64,000 bases of DNA, from assembly GCA_024704765.1 (NCBI GenBank), contig JAKMXF010000233.1, positions 124,001 to 188,000 on the forward strand, read 5' to 3'. Source of the stretch: Oopsacas minuta. Its lineage: Eukaryota; Porifera; Hexactinellida; Lyssacinosida; Leucopsacidae. The position numbers and the translations under genes are program-made. The notes under the pieces are model-generated. The model was not told the DNA's origin and did not search any database. It saw only the letters and a program-made list of their open reading frames with translations. How positions within the stretch are numbered: the first letter of the stretch is position 1; the number at the start of each line of letters is the position of its first letter. Shown piece by piece: positions 11,401 to 22,825 of the stretch.

Positions 11401-14400
11401 GACTGGAGGAGAGGTGAGTATAAAAGCGAGTCGAATAGTGATGTTGATCAGATGCTTAATCAATTTGGGGATATGAGCATGGATACTGCTGCTACACATG
11501 GTGGTAATGCAATACAGTATAGTAGTGATGTTGTGAATTATCAAATTGCTTCATGTTCATTCTATGATAGATCGCTACATATTTGGTCTATTGATCGTTA
11601 CAGAATTTAATGTTACGTGCTATTTATCTTAGATATTTTTGAGTTGGATTTGATAATAATCTGAGTAGAATTTTGCCATGATATTACTTTCTCCTTAGCG
11701 CCTGTTAGTACTTGACAGGCCATGTATCGGTTAGAGTTTAGACTATTTTAACGGGGGGAGAATATCAAAAGTGAGAATATTGCTGATTTTGGCCATTCTG
11801 TTACTTTGCAACAGTACACCTTTTAATATTCAAATACCTTCGTTTGGTGTTCGCTTAACTGAAATAGTGTATTGTGTTATATTGAAGTTACTGAGATTTG
11901 AAATAAGGGTTTTGAAATGGGATTACCCTGACTGCATATTTTTATAATATTGTCCTAAAATACCAATATCTGGGAAAACTACTAGTACAAAGAAGTATAA
12001 AGATTCCCGCTGTTCGGATAATCGAGGGTATACTGATATGAAAAATAATCCTCAAATTTTAAGGACGAAACAGAGAGAATACCCACTTGACCTCTCAAAC
12101 GCTCACTGGATATCTTTATCTCTTGTTCACACACGCCAAAAATTTTCATTCTACACTACTGGCAATGTTGTTTGATGTACAGGAATATTATTGTATATTT
12201 GACAAGCTATATAGTTAATTACATCACTCTTATGTTAAAAACAGTTGAAATAATATGCTTATGAATAATACATGCCTTTTATACTTATCCTTTAGTCTGT
12301 CACACAAGTACCTGCTGTATATCATGATCCACCATCGTATACCTTACATGATATCTGTACTTATATGCTCTCACGAACAGTAGCTTTTCACACAAATAAT
12401 ACAGTGTGTATACCAAGAATACTGGCAGGTATAGGATCACGAATATTGCATAGAATATAGATTCAAGTAGGACGATTGCGAAATCTACTTCAGCATAGAT
12501 TGTTGAGTTTATCCGTGTATATTTCTGTTGAGTTATAAGTTCCAGAATGCACTTTTCTCCAAGTATGTTTTGTGGTAAACTAATAAGGAATAAGGTCGTA
12601 CATAATAGGATATTGACTGCTATAATGAAGAACCAGATAGTGAACCATTTGAAGTGCCTTATATATCTCAAAACCAATCTAGCTTCAATACTTAAACTCC
12701 CAAACTCGTATTTCGTATCTTCATAGAGTATTATTAACGATTTGTATAGTATCATTGAGTTTCTGTAATAGCAGATCAATTGTGTGAATAAAATTATTTC
12801 AGCCAAGAAGTAACCTATTCCTATCCCAATGCCACTTAATGCCAAACACAAAACTATCGATGTTCTCGCTATGAACCATTTCACCTTCTTCCTCATTACG
12901 CAATCTGTCGTATTATTATGTAGATACACATCTTTAGCGAATACTGTTGTCAGATTCAGTATTTCTAAGGTGCATTGGAAGAAAACTATATTCAACAGGT
13001 CAAGGACATATTTGACATAAATATATGCAATTGCGTAGTATTGGTGGCAATTGAATTTGAATTTATCTTCATTTACACTGATTACGAAATTTATACCAGT
13101 CATCGTCACTGTTAAAAGTTCAAAGGTTGTAGCTGTTAGCAGGTATTTATATAGGATCAGCTGATTTCTTTGTTTCACTATTAAATTTTTCATCTCTTCG
13201 CTTAGATCTTGAATTCTAACTAAACTACAGAGCAATTTTCTTGCTTGCACTAGTTTAATTATGAAATATAGCATCCATGGTAATTGTACTAGAACTACAG
13301 TTGTGAAACAAATCGTGAAGGTAGATTTTACCCCGTAAGAAGATGTGTATAAGAGACAGTTACATCCAGAATAATTGTCATTGAATAATATCATAATACA
13401 TCGAATTATTGGTCATTTATACTTATATTTTAATGGAAACTGATTTGTTATTATTTATGTTTTTGTGTATGAAATATTATCATTTTCTAGGTAAAACTTT
13501 TGTGTAAGGATATGGTATAATTTCTTCCAATGTGCTTTCAGTACCCAATTAAGCGTTATGTAATGTCCGATAGTATTCTTTGATAATGTAATGTATAACT
13601 TTCATTTTCATTTTATTAGAATATTTTCATGATTAATAGGGCTGAAAAGAATTGTAATCAATTTGTAACTCCAACACAAATCTCTGTCCAAATTCTACAA
13701 ATTGTAAGGTTTTTGCGATGATAATACTGAATGTTTAGAAGATTCTGGCATAACTTAAGATGTGTGCATTTTACTGAGCTCTTCTAAGTTAAATTTAACT
13801 CCTACCCCCGATTTGCAAGCTTTACGCCCCTGACTTGTGGTGAATTTATTACGCCATGGTTTCTATTATATCCTAAAATCAATACATACAATCCCAACCT
13901 GCAGGCCTCGATTTTCAATTCGTCAAAACTCCATGAATACACATACGTATTACAAGGAAATTACATACTGGCTATTACACACAGCAATCATTGATAAATA
14001 TTTGCTGGTTAACTACTGAAGATGGATGATTACTGCATAATTTAATTCAATTTACTGAGGGTATGCAATATACATTTTCTCACAAGATTAATTATGAGAT
14101 AAGGTGGACTCCGTTTAGAATGAATGACCACATCTTATATGGAGTAACTGACAAATAATCTGTGCCATTTCTACGAAGGGAAACAATACAAAATGGTCAT
14201 TTTAAAGCGGAGTAGAATATATTGAAATATCATGGTAGGTAATATCCACTAGATGAGCATTTCTTTCACATCATCAAACGCTACAGAATACCTTATCTTA
14301 TATCTGTATTTATATTTCTTCATGGAATAAGACTTCTCACACAAATAATAAATAGAGTAGATAATGTAAATAGGCGTGAACCAGATTACACCAATTATAT

Positions 14401-17400
14401 GGAAAAAACTCCCAACTCCTTCTAGAAGATACTTGTAGCCTTGATAAATGTCAGAATTCACAAATTGTAAATCTTGTAAACTCTGATGTGTAATGTTTTG
14501 TATCAAGCATTGATCTTCTATTACGCTTTGCGGTAACCATAATATAAAATCTATGGATATTAACACGAGGATGAATGTGTATGTGAAGAACCATATAGTG
14601 AATCTTTTATAATGTAAAAGGCGATTTCTTGCTTGAATTGCCTCAATACTACCACGTCCATATTCGTAAAGCATTTCTTTTGCTATCATAGATAGTGATT
14701 TGTATAATTCTATTGAGTGTTTATAGTACTTATAGAAACTAAATATGAGAAATATTTCTGCGAATATGAAAGTTAATGGCAGCCCTATCCCACTCAATGC
14801 TAACACGGCAACGAATACAACTCGAAATACGAACTGGTAGATTTTGTGTTTTAAACTTGCCTTGCTTTTGTTCCTGAGGAAAATGTAATTGACGAACTGT
14901 GTAGTCAGGTTTATGAGTTCAATGGTACAAGCTGGTATTACAATAGTGAGGGATAGCATCATATACTTTATGTAGAAATAAAATAGAAACATATAGCTGG
15001 TACAGTCTATAGCCGGAGTTATAAGATCGAATATTATAACTAGAGTTAGTACTATTGAGCAAATTGTAAATGATTCAAACATTGTCGATATTAGCAGGAA
15101 AATGAATAACTGTAGTTTGTTCTTTTGTTGATTGTATATTTGTGTGTTAGATTTGCTCCAATCCTTTTTAATTTCCATGTTTGAGACTGTTCTTCTTGTT
15201 TTTATTGTTTTTCCGATAAAGTAGACAATCCATGGTATTTCTACTACTATAATGGTTATGTAGCCGGTAATGAATACGTAGTTGATTGCAAGTTCTAGCG
15301 TGGTGATGCCGGAGAAGCTGTTATTCATTCTAAAATCTAATATGAAAATAGAGGGACAATAAAATATAAATATGCCAAATCAGTTATTGGAGTGGGTGTG
15401 AAGGACGTATTCAGTAGGTAATTAGCCATATTATCCAACTGTCCTGATGTCTTGGCCTAACACTTAGTTTTATGTCCCGCTAAATCTTGCTAAATATATG
15501 AATTGTCCCGCTTTGAGTGTAACAGACTAATACTAACATATGACCCACTAGATTAATACTTCCATCTCGCTTTTCTCTTCACTTTGGTTGGCATTTGGAA
15601 ACTGGCAAGTATGATCTGGAATTTCTATAATTTGTATCCAGCAATTGAGATCTAATTTATGGATGTACTACTGTCTTATAGGGCCTTAGGAAGTGAACTG
15701 CTTATTTTAAAGAATTTTGTTAGTTCTCTGTGGGTTTTGATAACCTGCATCTATATCATGGTTATCAATTGTCATCTCAGGGGATGAATGACACTTATCT
15801 AGGGCAATTTATACACAAATAATGTGTTTCCCCTTCACCCTAATTCGATAATATTAATCAATTTAGTTCTTTTCTCTAATTGAAAATACTGAAGCTGAAT
15901 ATTATTTGAGAGATTTAGAAATTTGATCTTAATACCTATTATGAGTTTATGACACCCAATACCAGTCAATTTATCTATAGGATGTATTCCCATGTTTTGT
16001 TATATGAACATTCTCTTAGAAGCTACCAGTTAAAATCCATATTTTAAGTAACAATACGAATACAGTAGTACACGGCTTATACGAAATTTCTGTTTTTACG
16101 CGGATTATCAATTCTTGTATAGGAAGGATATTCGGATCACACGTACTGTTGAAATCGGGGTTTTTTGTCCATTTCTATACACAAGGAATGAAGACAAAAA
16201 CTTTCTCAAGACGAAATAATCCGATTTCAACTGTACGTCGGTTAGTACATACTAATTTTTGTCTCCCGAGGGGGTAGTCTTATCCCAGTTCTACTGTATT
16301 TTCTTTAATTAATTAGAACAACAAGATCAGATGCTCCTATCCTAACAGAGTATTATGAGAAACCTCATACTACAGAACGACATAACAATATCCCTTCTGT
16401 AACCACTGAGCCATACTTTGGCCGTGGTCAGGGTTTGAGACAATTATTAGAAGTTAACAATACTACTAGATCTTCAGTTATTCAGCATAATGTTAGTAAA
16501 CCAACTAATGAGTTTAAGGAGAGGGTTCAGGAACAAGAGGAGTATTACCCCTGGGGGAGACCTGGTGCAGGAGCTCCTCTTACTTCATTCAGTGGGTATG
16601 ATACCTCGCTTCATGATAAGAGTGTGAGTTTATTTGTATTCAGTAGCAGGAGCAGATATACGTATAATGGAGTTGGCCTATTAGCAAATCATATTTTGCA
16701 TGGGTTTGCCTTGAAGCGAACTATTTGCCAAATACAAATGCACTTTGTACCATGAAATATGTTACTAAATAGCGGATTTTGATATTAGACCAATAGCTAT
16801 TAGCTATTAGTGAATACTAGCACTGCATATCCCTTCTTCACTTGGGGCATTCGTGAATTCGTGAATATTGGCTACCTTTTCACTCTTTTTGAATTACACA
16901 AAGTAGAGAGTTTTGATGTGAATGTTTGTAATTACTTATATAGACTGCTGCAGATAACAATCACACTTCTTCTCGAGTTCAACCTCTACAACAACCTTTC
17001 GTTAGGTATGTATCTTATATGTATTCAAGGACCCTTGCATAGTGTATACCATTAATGAGCGACAAACTGGGTTCATATTATTCTCACACCATTGTATACT
17101 GTCTTGATATTTTTGTTCCATTTTTACTAGTATTTCATTGTCATCCCTGGTCCATTAGTGTATTAATAAAATGAAGGTTGCAACCTTCTTCTATTATTTA
17201 GACACAACATGTCTCTGATACGTAATCCTGATACAAGGCCAGAGGAAGATAGGAGACGGAAAGCTAATCAATACATGGTATGTTGTAATACTATACAGAT
17301 TAGATCAAGGATTCTCAACCTGTTGTCATTTGACCAAACTATGCAACACTGTGGCCACTGAGATATTTCTCGTCACTTCACTTTTTGGTCAAATTGAAGT

Positions 17401-20400
17401 TCTAAGGCCAATATGGTAAAACATGACCAAATATGGCCAAAAGTGACCAAATTTGAGCTAAGGCCGACATGAGTGTGGTCATGAATCTCATGATGCTAAA
17501 TGTTATACGACATATGCCCAATTGGCCATAGGACACAAGAGTTTGAGAAGTAGATATTTTCAGGAGCCAATTTTAACGAAAACCTATAAATGGCAAAATG
17601 TTTCAGCAATCAATTTCTCTATTGATAGATTGCCATCTGTAATTTCCCTGTAATTTACAATCAAAGTTGTGACACATTAAAATCTCTTCAACCCATTTCC
17701 TAATACGCTAACCCAGTGGTTCTCAACCTGGGGTCCGCGGCCCATAGGGGGTCCACAGCTCTAAAATGTTTTCGTTATGTTTATTGGCAGGGGTCCGCGG
17801 AAGAAAAAAGGTTGAGAACCAATGCACTAACCTATCTCATAATCATTAACGGACATAACGATTAATATTTGTAAAATACAATAATCTCCTCCCTCATAGA
17901 CAAGGCAAAAATCCCTTATCTCCTTTTGAATAGGTTTTCAAAGCTGTTTGAGTACTAATTAGTAAGGTATCTTTATACTTAACTTGAATACATTTAAGAT
18001 GTGATTGCAATTATCTCAATTCTATTACGCATGAATACTTAGAAGATATGTCTTATCAAACTGAATTGTTTAGTCTTGTTATTCATGGAATTCTTCTGAT
18101 TTGAAAGTGGTGAACTATCATGTGAATTAATTGTAATCTGCATGAATTAATATATCTGTATATGCAGTGGAGCCTGCATAATCCGACACTTGTCAGGACA
18201 TGAAAAAACACTGGTGGGTCCCCCTTCCAAATGATCCTATAGATAATATAATATCGTACTGGTTATTATTGCTAGCCGAATTGAATGAAACAGAGCTCAT
18301 AACTAGCAGAGTTGCCCCACATTTTTAACTTTTTTTAATCTCCAACCATTTTGACATGTACAGTAGGTCCAGGAATAGACGTACACTGTACTCAGATATT
18401 GCGCACTAATATTTGTTAGGGTGTCTAAGTCTTATCCGAGTTCTACTTCTACTATATCATCTTATGAATAATTTTTAGCTGGAATTGCAGGCACAAGTTA
18501 AAGAGAAAGAAAGATTAAAGAAAGAAGAAGAAGAGAAACAAATTGAATTAGACAGAATTAGAAATGAGAAAGTTGCCAAAGAGAGAGATCAGCTGTTATT
18601 AGAATCAAAGAGGGAACAAGAAAGACTCAACACGAAAAAGGCAATTATTACATTCTAATTACAGTCAACTCCCCGTTATATCGATGCTCAAGGAGCCGTG
18701 ATAATTACTTCGGCATACGCGGAGTTAGATATAACCGGTGGAATATATCTTACTCTGATTTTGGTACTTTTTGAGATCACATTTGTGCCATTTCAGACTT
18801 TGATGTAAGCGGAGTCTAGCTATATCCGTGTTCGATATGACAAGAGTTAACTGTATCTTTATCAAACAATTTACACATTAGGCTATCACCAAGATTTTTA
18901 ATTTTCTTTGACAGTTTGCTATAACATAATATAAATAAGAATTCTTTTATTGATTCAGGAAAGTTTAATAAATTCTCTTATTCTACAGCATGAAGCCAAT
19001 AAACGCTTTCAAATTCTACAAGCAAAGATAGAAGAACAGCATCAAATGGCTATTGCAGAGAAGAAGAGGAAAAATAAGAAATATCATCACAGCAATACTC
19101 CTGTACAACAAACAGTATCACCATTAACTACACAACCCTTAAGTACAATTGATTTAACACAAAAACAAATAAAACTAAACAAATCCAACAAACAAACTGA
19201 GCACCAAATAAATATATCTTCTCATAAACACGGTAATATTAGAAATCCTCCTCCTTCCCAACTTAGTGTAATACAATCAACAAAACAACAACAGGTTAAT
19301 GATAACAAATCTTCCTCAATGCCTACAACTCGACACAGCAATATTGATCATTTTGAAGTTACGAAGAATTGTTTAGCTGTTAGTTCTGAATGTTTAGAGC
19401 AATCAGCTGATCTGAGTGTATCCTGTTCAGTAGCAAGCATAAATCATGTGACGTCACTACATGATTTGAATACAGATGTACAACACTCTGATAATAATGC
19501 TCAGTTACAACAAGTAAGTAAAGGAATGTGATAGTCAGCACACTCTGGAGTAAGGAGGTCTTAACTACCCCTGTCAAGGGTGGCTTTTCGCAAAATCTCT
19601 CTTAATTCTGTTGAATTTCAAATTCAACTTTGATATATTAGAGTCCCGTATTTTTGGATTATGGAGTTATTTATCCGGTATGTACTAGCTACAAACAGCC
19701 CCATATTATTGGACATATCTATCCAAAGCTGTTTTAGTGATTATCCCAAATATTTGTATTATCTCATAGGCTTGGCATGTATCTGACCCTGAAAAATTGC
19801 TCAACTATCAGTTAACTGTTTAACTGATCTAGTCCTTATCTAGGTATTCAGATATTTACCTGTAGAAATTAGTATTTATTTAAATATTCAAACATGCCAG
19901 AGTAATATTATCATTTTGTAAAATTGTAATTTTTTTCTCTTTTAAGGTTGTTCAGCCATTTAAATGTGTCAACTTTTAACTTATCAAGTTGTAACGAATC
20001 TTTGAAAATGCGAACATATATAAGGAACGTTTATGAAGGAATTCTGAATTTTTGAGTCTCTCATTTCGCTCATATTGTCTGATATGCCAAAATTTTGACA
20101 TTCAATGAATATTATTTATATACAATCAACTCCGTATATCGAAGTCTGAATTGTAGGAATATGGCCCGAACCATCAAAGTAACATAATTGCATAAATTCC
20201 ATCGATTACGGTATATCGAACTCCGCTTACTTCGAAGTAATTTTCGTGGTAACTTGAGCTACGATATGACGGGAGTTGATGGAATTATTAAATTCATACA
20301 GTTAACTCCAGTCAAAGGACGCGATAATTTCTTCGATATAACCGGGTGAAATTATGTTCGACTGTTTGGGACCATATTTCTACAATTTAAGACTTCGATA

Positions 20401-21497
20401 TACGCTGGAAAGTATTCAATATAACAAGCGCAATATATAACAGTATTTTGATTGCTTCGTAATGCTAGTTAGCAAAGAATTTAAATTTCATTGTTACAGT
20501 AATATGCTAAATATTTTTCCTATGCCTTACAGCTCTACATACCTTACAAGCTTGTTAATATTACCACCTCTAACAATTTATGGTTAATACGGTGGTTTAA
20601 TTGTCTTTGTGGTGGACTACTATACTCATAAGAGAATAGGTGCATTTTGTTTATAGTATTAAAGTATGCTGGATTTAGTGTATATTGACAATCAGTTCAT
20701 ATTCTATTAGAATTAGAGTTTTATTGTAATTTGTTTGTGTCTACAGATATATTCGGGAGAGGATAGTGTTAATATTATTAAACAGCTACAGAAGCTAAAA
20801 CAGGTCAGTGAGACTATCATTTTGTAGTATTGTTTTTGAATTCAACTTTCCTGGATCAGGGCGGAATTTGGAGAGCTCTGATTCAGCCACAGACCTAATC
20901 TCTACCTTGTTTGAAAATGTAATCGTTAAAATTTCTAGCATATGTGTTAGTTATTTTCTCATATTTCTCTCAATAATCATGTGCATATTCTAATTGGTTA
21001 CTTGATACCATAGACTAGCGGTTCCCATCCGGGGTCAATGGACCTTACAGACGACTGGAGGGGGTTCACAAGACCTCAAAAGTTGTATTTCAGCCTATGG
21101 TAGGAGATCTGCGTTATGTATTAAATTGCTATAGGGGTCTACGATTGAAAAAGATTGGGAACTGCTGCTATTGATCTTTCATAAGGGAACTCAATTCTGC
21201 TTGCCCTTCCCTGGTCCTGTCTCCCACCATGCTTAAAACCCATGAAAATTATATACATACTGTATATGAGTGTATTTCAGCTTAAAATCAATTTGAATAG
21301 ATTATGTGTAAACTTCTCGAATCTTTTACAAAAATACTTATTCTACTCAAAAAAATTGTTGGCGTATTTTAAATTATTCTATATAGGGCCTACTTGTAAA
21401 GCAGCAAGAATTACAATCTACCTATTACTGATACTCTATTTCCACTTCATATCACTTCTATAATCTCCACCAGCGTCGTGAGTTGTCAAACACTTAA
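8447..21497 (+). CDS. CCDC66-like centrosomal/ciliary coiled-coil protein, about 10 exons
   Basis: The exons, assembled by eye with compatible phases, are 8447-8482, 8647-8896, 9302-9458, 16317-16623, 16944-17005, 17202-17277, 18479-18640, 18959-19513, 20747-20803 and 21474-21497. They give about 561 aa. The diagnostic part spans exons 6-8: PEEDRRRKANQY, then a charged coiled coil (ELQAQVKEKERLKKEEEEK), then SLILQHEANKRFQILQAKIEEQ. These match the order of the conserved coiled-coil region of CCDC66, a microtubule and centriolar-satellite protein needed for cilia. Exon 4 carries YYPWGRPGAGAP. CSPP1, which has similar charged coils, is the main alternative. The first exon (MERFRTEVRHTK) and the 8-codon last exon are the least certain. 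Exon 7 ends at a GC donor. Intron 3 (9459-16316) contains three other genes. Confidence 0.6.
9459..10431. other. intronic spacer before DPH7
   Basis: This is the 5' part of CCDC66-like intron 3. I see no gene or clear repeat, only AT-rich DNA with a slightly GC-richer patch at 10050-10150. Confidence 0.5.
10432..11610 (+). CDS. DPH7: DPH7, diphthine methyltransferase (WD-repeat), intronless
   Basis: This 392-residue WD-repeat protein has the layout of DPH7/WDR85, the enzyme that demethylates methylated diphthine on elongation factor 2 so that the final amidation to diphthamide can occur in the cytosol. The N-terminus NTVEWCPI with LLLCGTYSLD, then SGGDDNKLRGWDLR (about residue 199), ATGSFDETLLIWDTRD (about 244), GGIWRLKWH and a final ASCSFYDRSLHIWSIDR are typical of the family. 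It is slightly shorter than the human protein (about 450 aa). The whole gene is one exon and lies inside intron 3 of the CCDC66-like gene on the same strand. Confidence 0.85.
   Translation: MAEYKTSLYPHQPIICSNKVSLNTSLNSNTVEWCPIDSQSNLLLCGTYSLDTGFNRYGNLELYGWVTNGSFALLNRHDEGAGVLDLKWLPLSFFGNIFYVVNSIGQLNVYSIDCALFEIKKIQCLQVCDKSDGSELCLSFDWVSNEDRSIILSDSVGRLAFMDCCDTGELVCKSQWKAHDYEVWITSRDNWNKDVVFSGGDDNKLRGWDLRLAGSASGCVFTSSRHVTGVCAIQSHPLREHLLATGSFDETLLIWDTRDMSKPLNRVQIEDGGIWRLKWHHSDPNLLLAACTRAGAAVFDFTVSLSMPSVTWYREHQSLVYGVDWRRGEYKSESNSDVDQMLNQFGDMSMDTAATHGGNAIQYSSDVVNYQIASCSFYDRSLHIWSIDRYRI
11611..12299. other. intronic spacer between DPH7 and the first multi-pass gene
   Basis: Nothing is identifiable in this AT-rich DNA, which lies between convergent genes. 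Confidence 0.5.
12300..13394 (-). CDS. uncharacterised multi-pass membrane protein A (364 aa)
   Basis: A single-exon gene on the minus strand. The protein has about seven to eight hydrophobic helices (for example FTICFTTVVLVQLPWMLYFII near residue 30, CLALSGIGIGIGYFLAEIILF near 190, FTIWFFIIAVNILLCTTLFL near 255 and a long one near 320) and a basic C-terminal tail (YKYRYHVRYTMVDHD). It has the size of a small 7TM receptor, but I see neither DRY/NPxxY rhodopsin motifs nor any other family signature. It is a diverged paralogue of the gene at 14249-15328: both share the LALSGIG segment, the (R/K)xFTIWFF segment, a YYLCEK motif and the KYRY...RY tail. It lies inside intron 3 of the CCDC66-like gene, on the opposite strand. 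Function unknown. Confidence 0.75.
   Translation of the reverse strand: MILFNDNYSGCNCLLYTSSYGVKSTFTICFTTVVLVQLPWMLYFIIKLVQARKLLCSLVRIQDLSEEMKNLIVKQRNQLILYKYLLTATTFELLTVTMTGINFVISVNEDKFKFNCHQYYAIAYIYVKYVLDLLNIVFFQCTLEILNLTTVFAKDVYLHNNTTDCVMRKKVKWFIARTSIVLCLALSGIGIGIGYFLAEIILFTQLICYYRNSMILYKSLIILYEDTKYEFGSLSIEARLVLRYIRHFKWFTIWFFIIAVNILLCTTLFLISLPQNILGEKCILELITQQKYTRINSTIYAEVDFAIVLLESIFYAIFVILYLPVFLVYTLYYLCEKLLFVRAYKYRYHVRYTMVDHDIQQVLV
13395..14248. other. spacer between the two multi-pass genes
   Basis: This AT-rich stretch has no supported gene. It is the upstream region of gene A and the downstream region of gene B. Confidence 0.5.
14249..15328 (-). CDS. uncharacterised multi-pass membrane protein B (359 aa)
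   Basis: This is the second member of the tandem pair, single-exon and on the minus strand. It has the same architecture as gene A: a first helix ending IPWIVYFIGK, a helix with LALSGIGLPLTFIFAEIFL, then RFTIWFFTYTFILVLISIDFILWLP, and a last helix followed by YYLCEK and YKYRYKIRYSVAFDDV. The intracellular-type basic tail is conserved between the two. The pair looks like a lineage-specific receptor or channel family. I do not recognise it and assign no function. Confidence 0.75.
   Translation of the reverse strand: MNNSFSGITTLELAINYVFITGYITIIVVEIPWIVYFIGKTIKTRRTVSNMEIKKDWSKSNTQIYNQQKNKLQLFIFLLISTMFESFTICSIVLTLVIIFDLITPAIDCTSYMFLFYFYIKYMMLSLTIVIPACTIELINLTTQFVNYIFLRNKSKASLKHKIYQFVFRVVFVAVLALSGIGLPLTFIFAEIFLIFSFYKYYKHSIELYKSLSMIAKEMLYEYGRGSIEAIQARNRLLHYKRFTIWFFTYTFILVLISIDFILWLPQSVIEDQCLIQNITHQSLQDLQFVNSDIYQGYKYLLEGVGSFFHIIGVIWFTPIYIIYSIYYLCEKSYSMKKYKYRYKIRYSVAFDDVKEMLI
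15329..16316. other. intronic spacer before CCDC66-like exon 4
   Basis: No gene. A possible degenerate Tigger-like element lies at about 16064-16300 (starts CAGTAGTACACGGCTTAT, ends CAGTTCTACTGTA). Confidence 0.4.
17714..17824. mobile_element. 111-bp hAT MITE with 8-bp target-site duplication
   Basis: The element begins CAGTGGTTCTCAACCT and ends AGGTTGAGAACCAATG, a near-perfect inverted repeat with the classic hAT start. It is flanked by CGCTAACC (17706-17713) and CACTAACC (17825-17832), an 8-bp duplication with one mismatch. It sits in CCDC66-like intron 6. Confidence 0.85.
18662..18853. mobile_element. Tigger/mariner-like MITE with TA duplication
   Basis: The termini CAGTCAACTCCCCGTTATATCGA and, inverted, CAGTTAACTCTTGTCATATCGA form the inverted repeats. 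Both ends are flanked by TA. It lies 21 bp inside the GC-AG intron that follows CCDC66-like exon 7. Related 3' ends (GAGTTGACTGTA and similar) recur elsewhere in the window. Confidence 0.8.
19514..20746. other. CCDC66-like intron 8, with MITE remnants
   Basis: No gene. Two degraded copies of the TA-flanked MITE family are visible at about 20123-20282 and 20300-20440 (CTCCGTATATCGAAGTC, CGATATAACCGG and GATATGACGGGAGTTGA). Confidence 0.5.
21013..21172. mobile_element. degraded hAT-like MITE
   Basis: It starts AGCGGTTCCCATCCGGGGTC and ends AGATTGGGAACTGCTG, imperfect inverted repeats resembling the 17714 element. It lies in CCDC66-like intron 9. Confidence 0.55.
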
Positions 21498-22825
21498 TGA
21501 AGTATACTAACTATTATCTCTTATATGTATTTTGTATTTTTATCAAACTTTTCCTTTCAAAGTTAGTATATTTGATATTATCACTATCTTGAGTACCGGT
21601 TTGGATAGTTTAATTACACCATACGCAGGGTTTTTATTTAAGCCTAGTTTTTGGGCTCTCTAATTTGTAACTTGCTAAGTAACCAATATCATTACATTTG
21701 GGAGTGAGGGAACTGTTGGTAGGGCAGCCAGGACCCCTCAAGTATATCCTTCAAAAAACAATTACTATACTTCGCATTTTAGAAATTTATACGGCATGAT
21801 GCTGTATAATTTCCTCGATAAGACAGCCGAATTGTCATTATTTGTTCTTGATTTATGTACTGGGAATCATCTCTATGCTGCAGTTATATTTAATCCCGAT
21901 CTAAACCATCACTAAATTTATGAAATACCCTCGATTCCACTTAATACAGATATTTTAATCCGGGAACTTTTCAAGCTTGAGTGATGAAAACTCGCATAAT
22001 TCGGAGAAACTGTCTGGAACGAACTTATCCCAATTTATGCCATATCGTCTGTATCCTCAATTTTCGACATTTTGGTACAATTTTACAATTACTGTGCTGA
22101 GTGGGCATTATGCCAACAAGTAAGATAGTTATTTGTGATGATTGATCTTTGAACTATGAAGTGAATCTATATTGTGTATTCGAGTTTATCAAAATGTATA
22201 CTTGGGAAGTATCACGCTTACATTTGTACTGTAATCAAATACCATACTGTATTTGGTATGAGTTCATTTGCTATTAACTATTAATTTAATCATTCTTTTA
22301 ATTAACATTGGGTATACCATGATTAATATAACTGTTACTTAGCAGTTTGAATCATGTCTTATAAGAACTTTGTTATTGCGAATTGCCGAATTCTTTCATT
22401 ATACCAGTCACATTAGATCGAATAAACAGAGCTGAGAAATGTTGATTTTCATTCTACAGTCAGGATCGCTTATTTTGAACCAAGCTAATGGCCGCAATAT
22501 TGTATTTCCCTTAAGATTTGTATTAAATTCAGTTCCCATAAAATGAAGTCACAATAGAGACCCTAATTATATATGTCATTAAAACATGCTTCTATAGAAG
22601 CAAGACTGGAAATTATGGGACTTTGAGACTTGAGAAGACTGTAAGTAACTTAAACCCCTCCCTAAAGTGCAACAAATGTTACATTTTCTAATCTATACAC
22701 TCAATATTATATCGGTTACTTATAAATCCTCCGATAACTTATACGTCGTACTTCATAACAAAAATTTACTGATAAATATATTATATAATATTCTCCGTAT
22801 TGATGCTAATTCTACCAAACTAGCC
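21498..22825. other. intergenic region before the Ig/FN3 receptor
   Basis: I see no gene or clear repeat in this AT-rich DNA. It probably contains the receptor's promoter and 5' leader. Confidence 0.5.
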
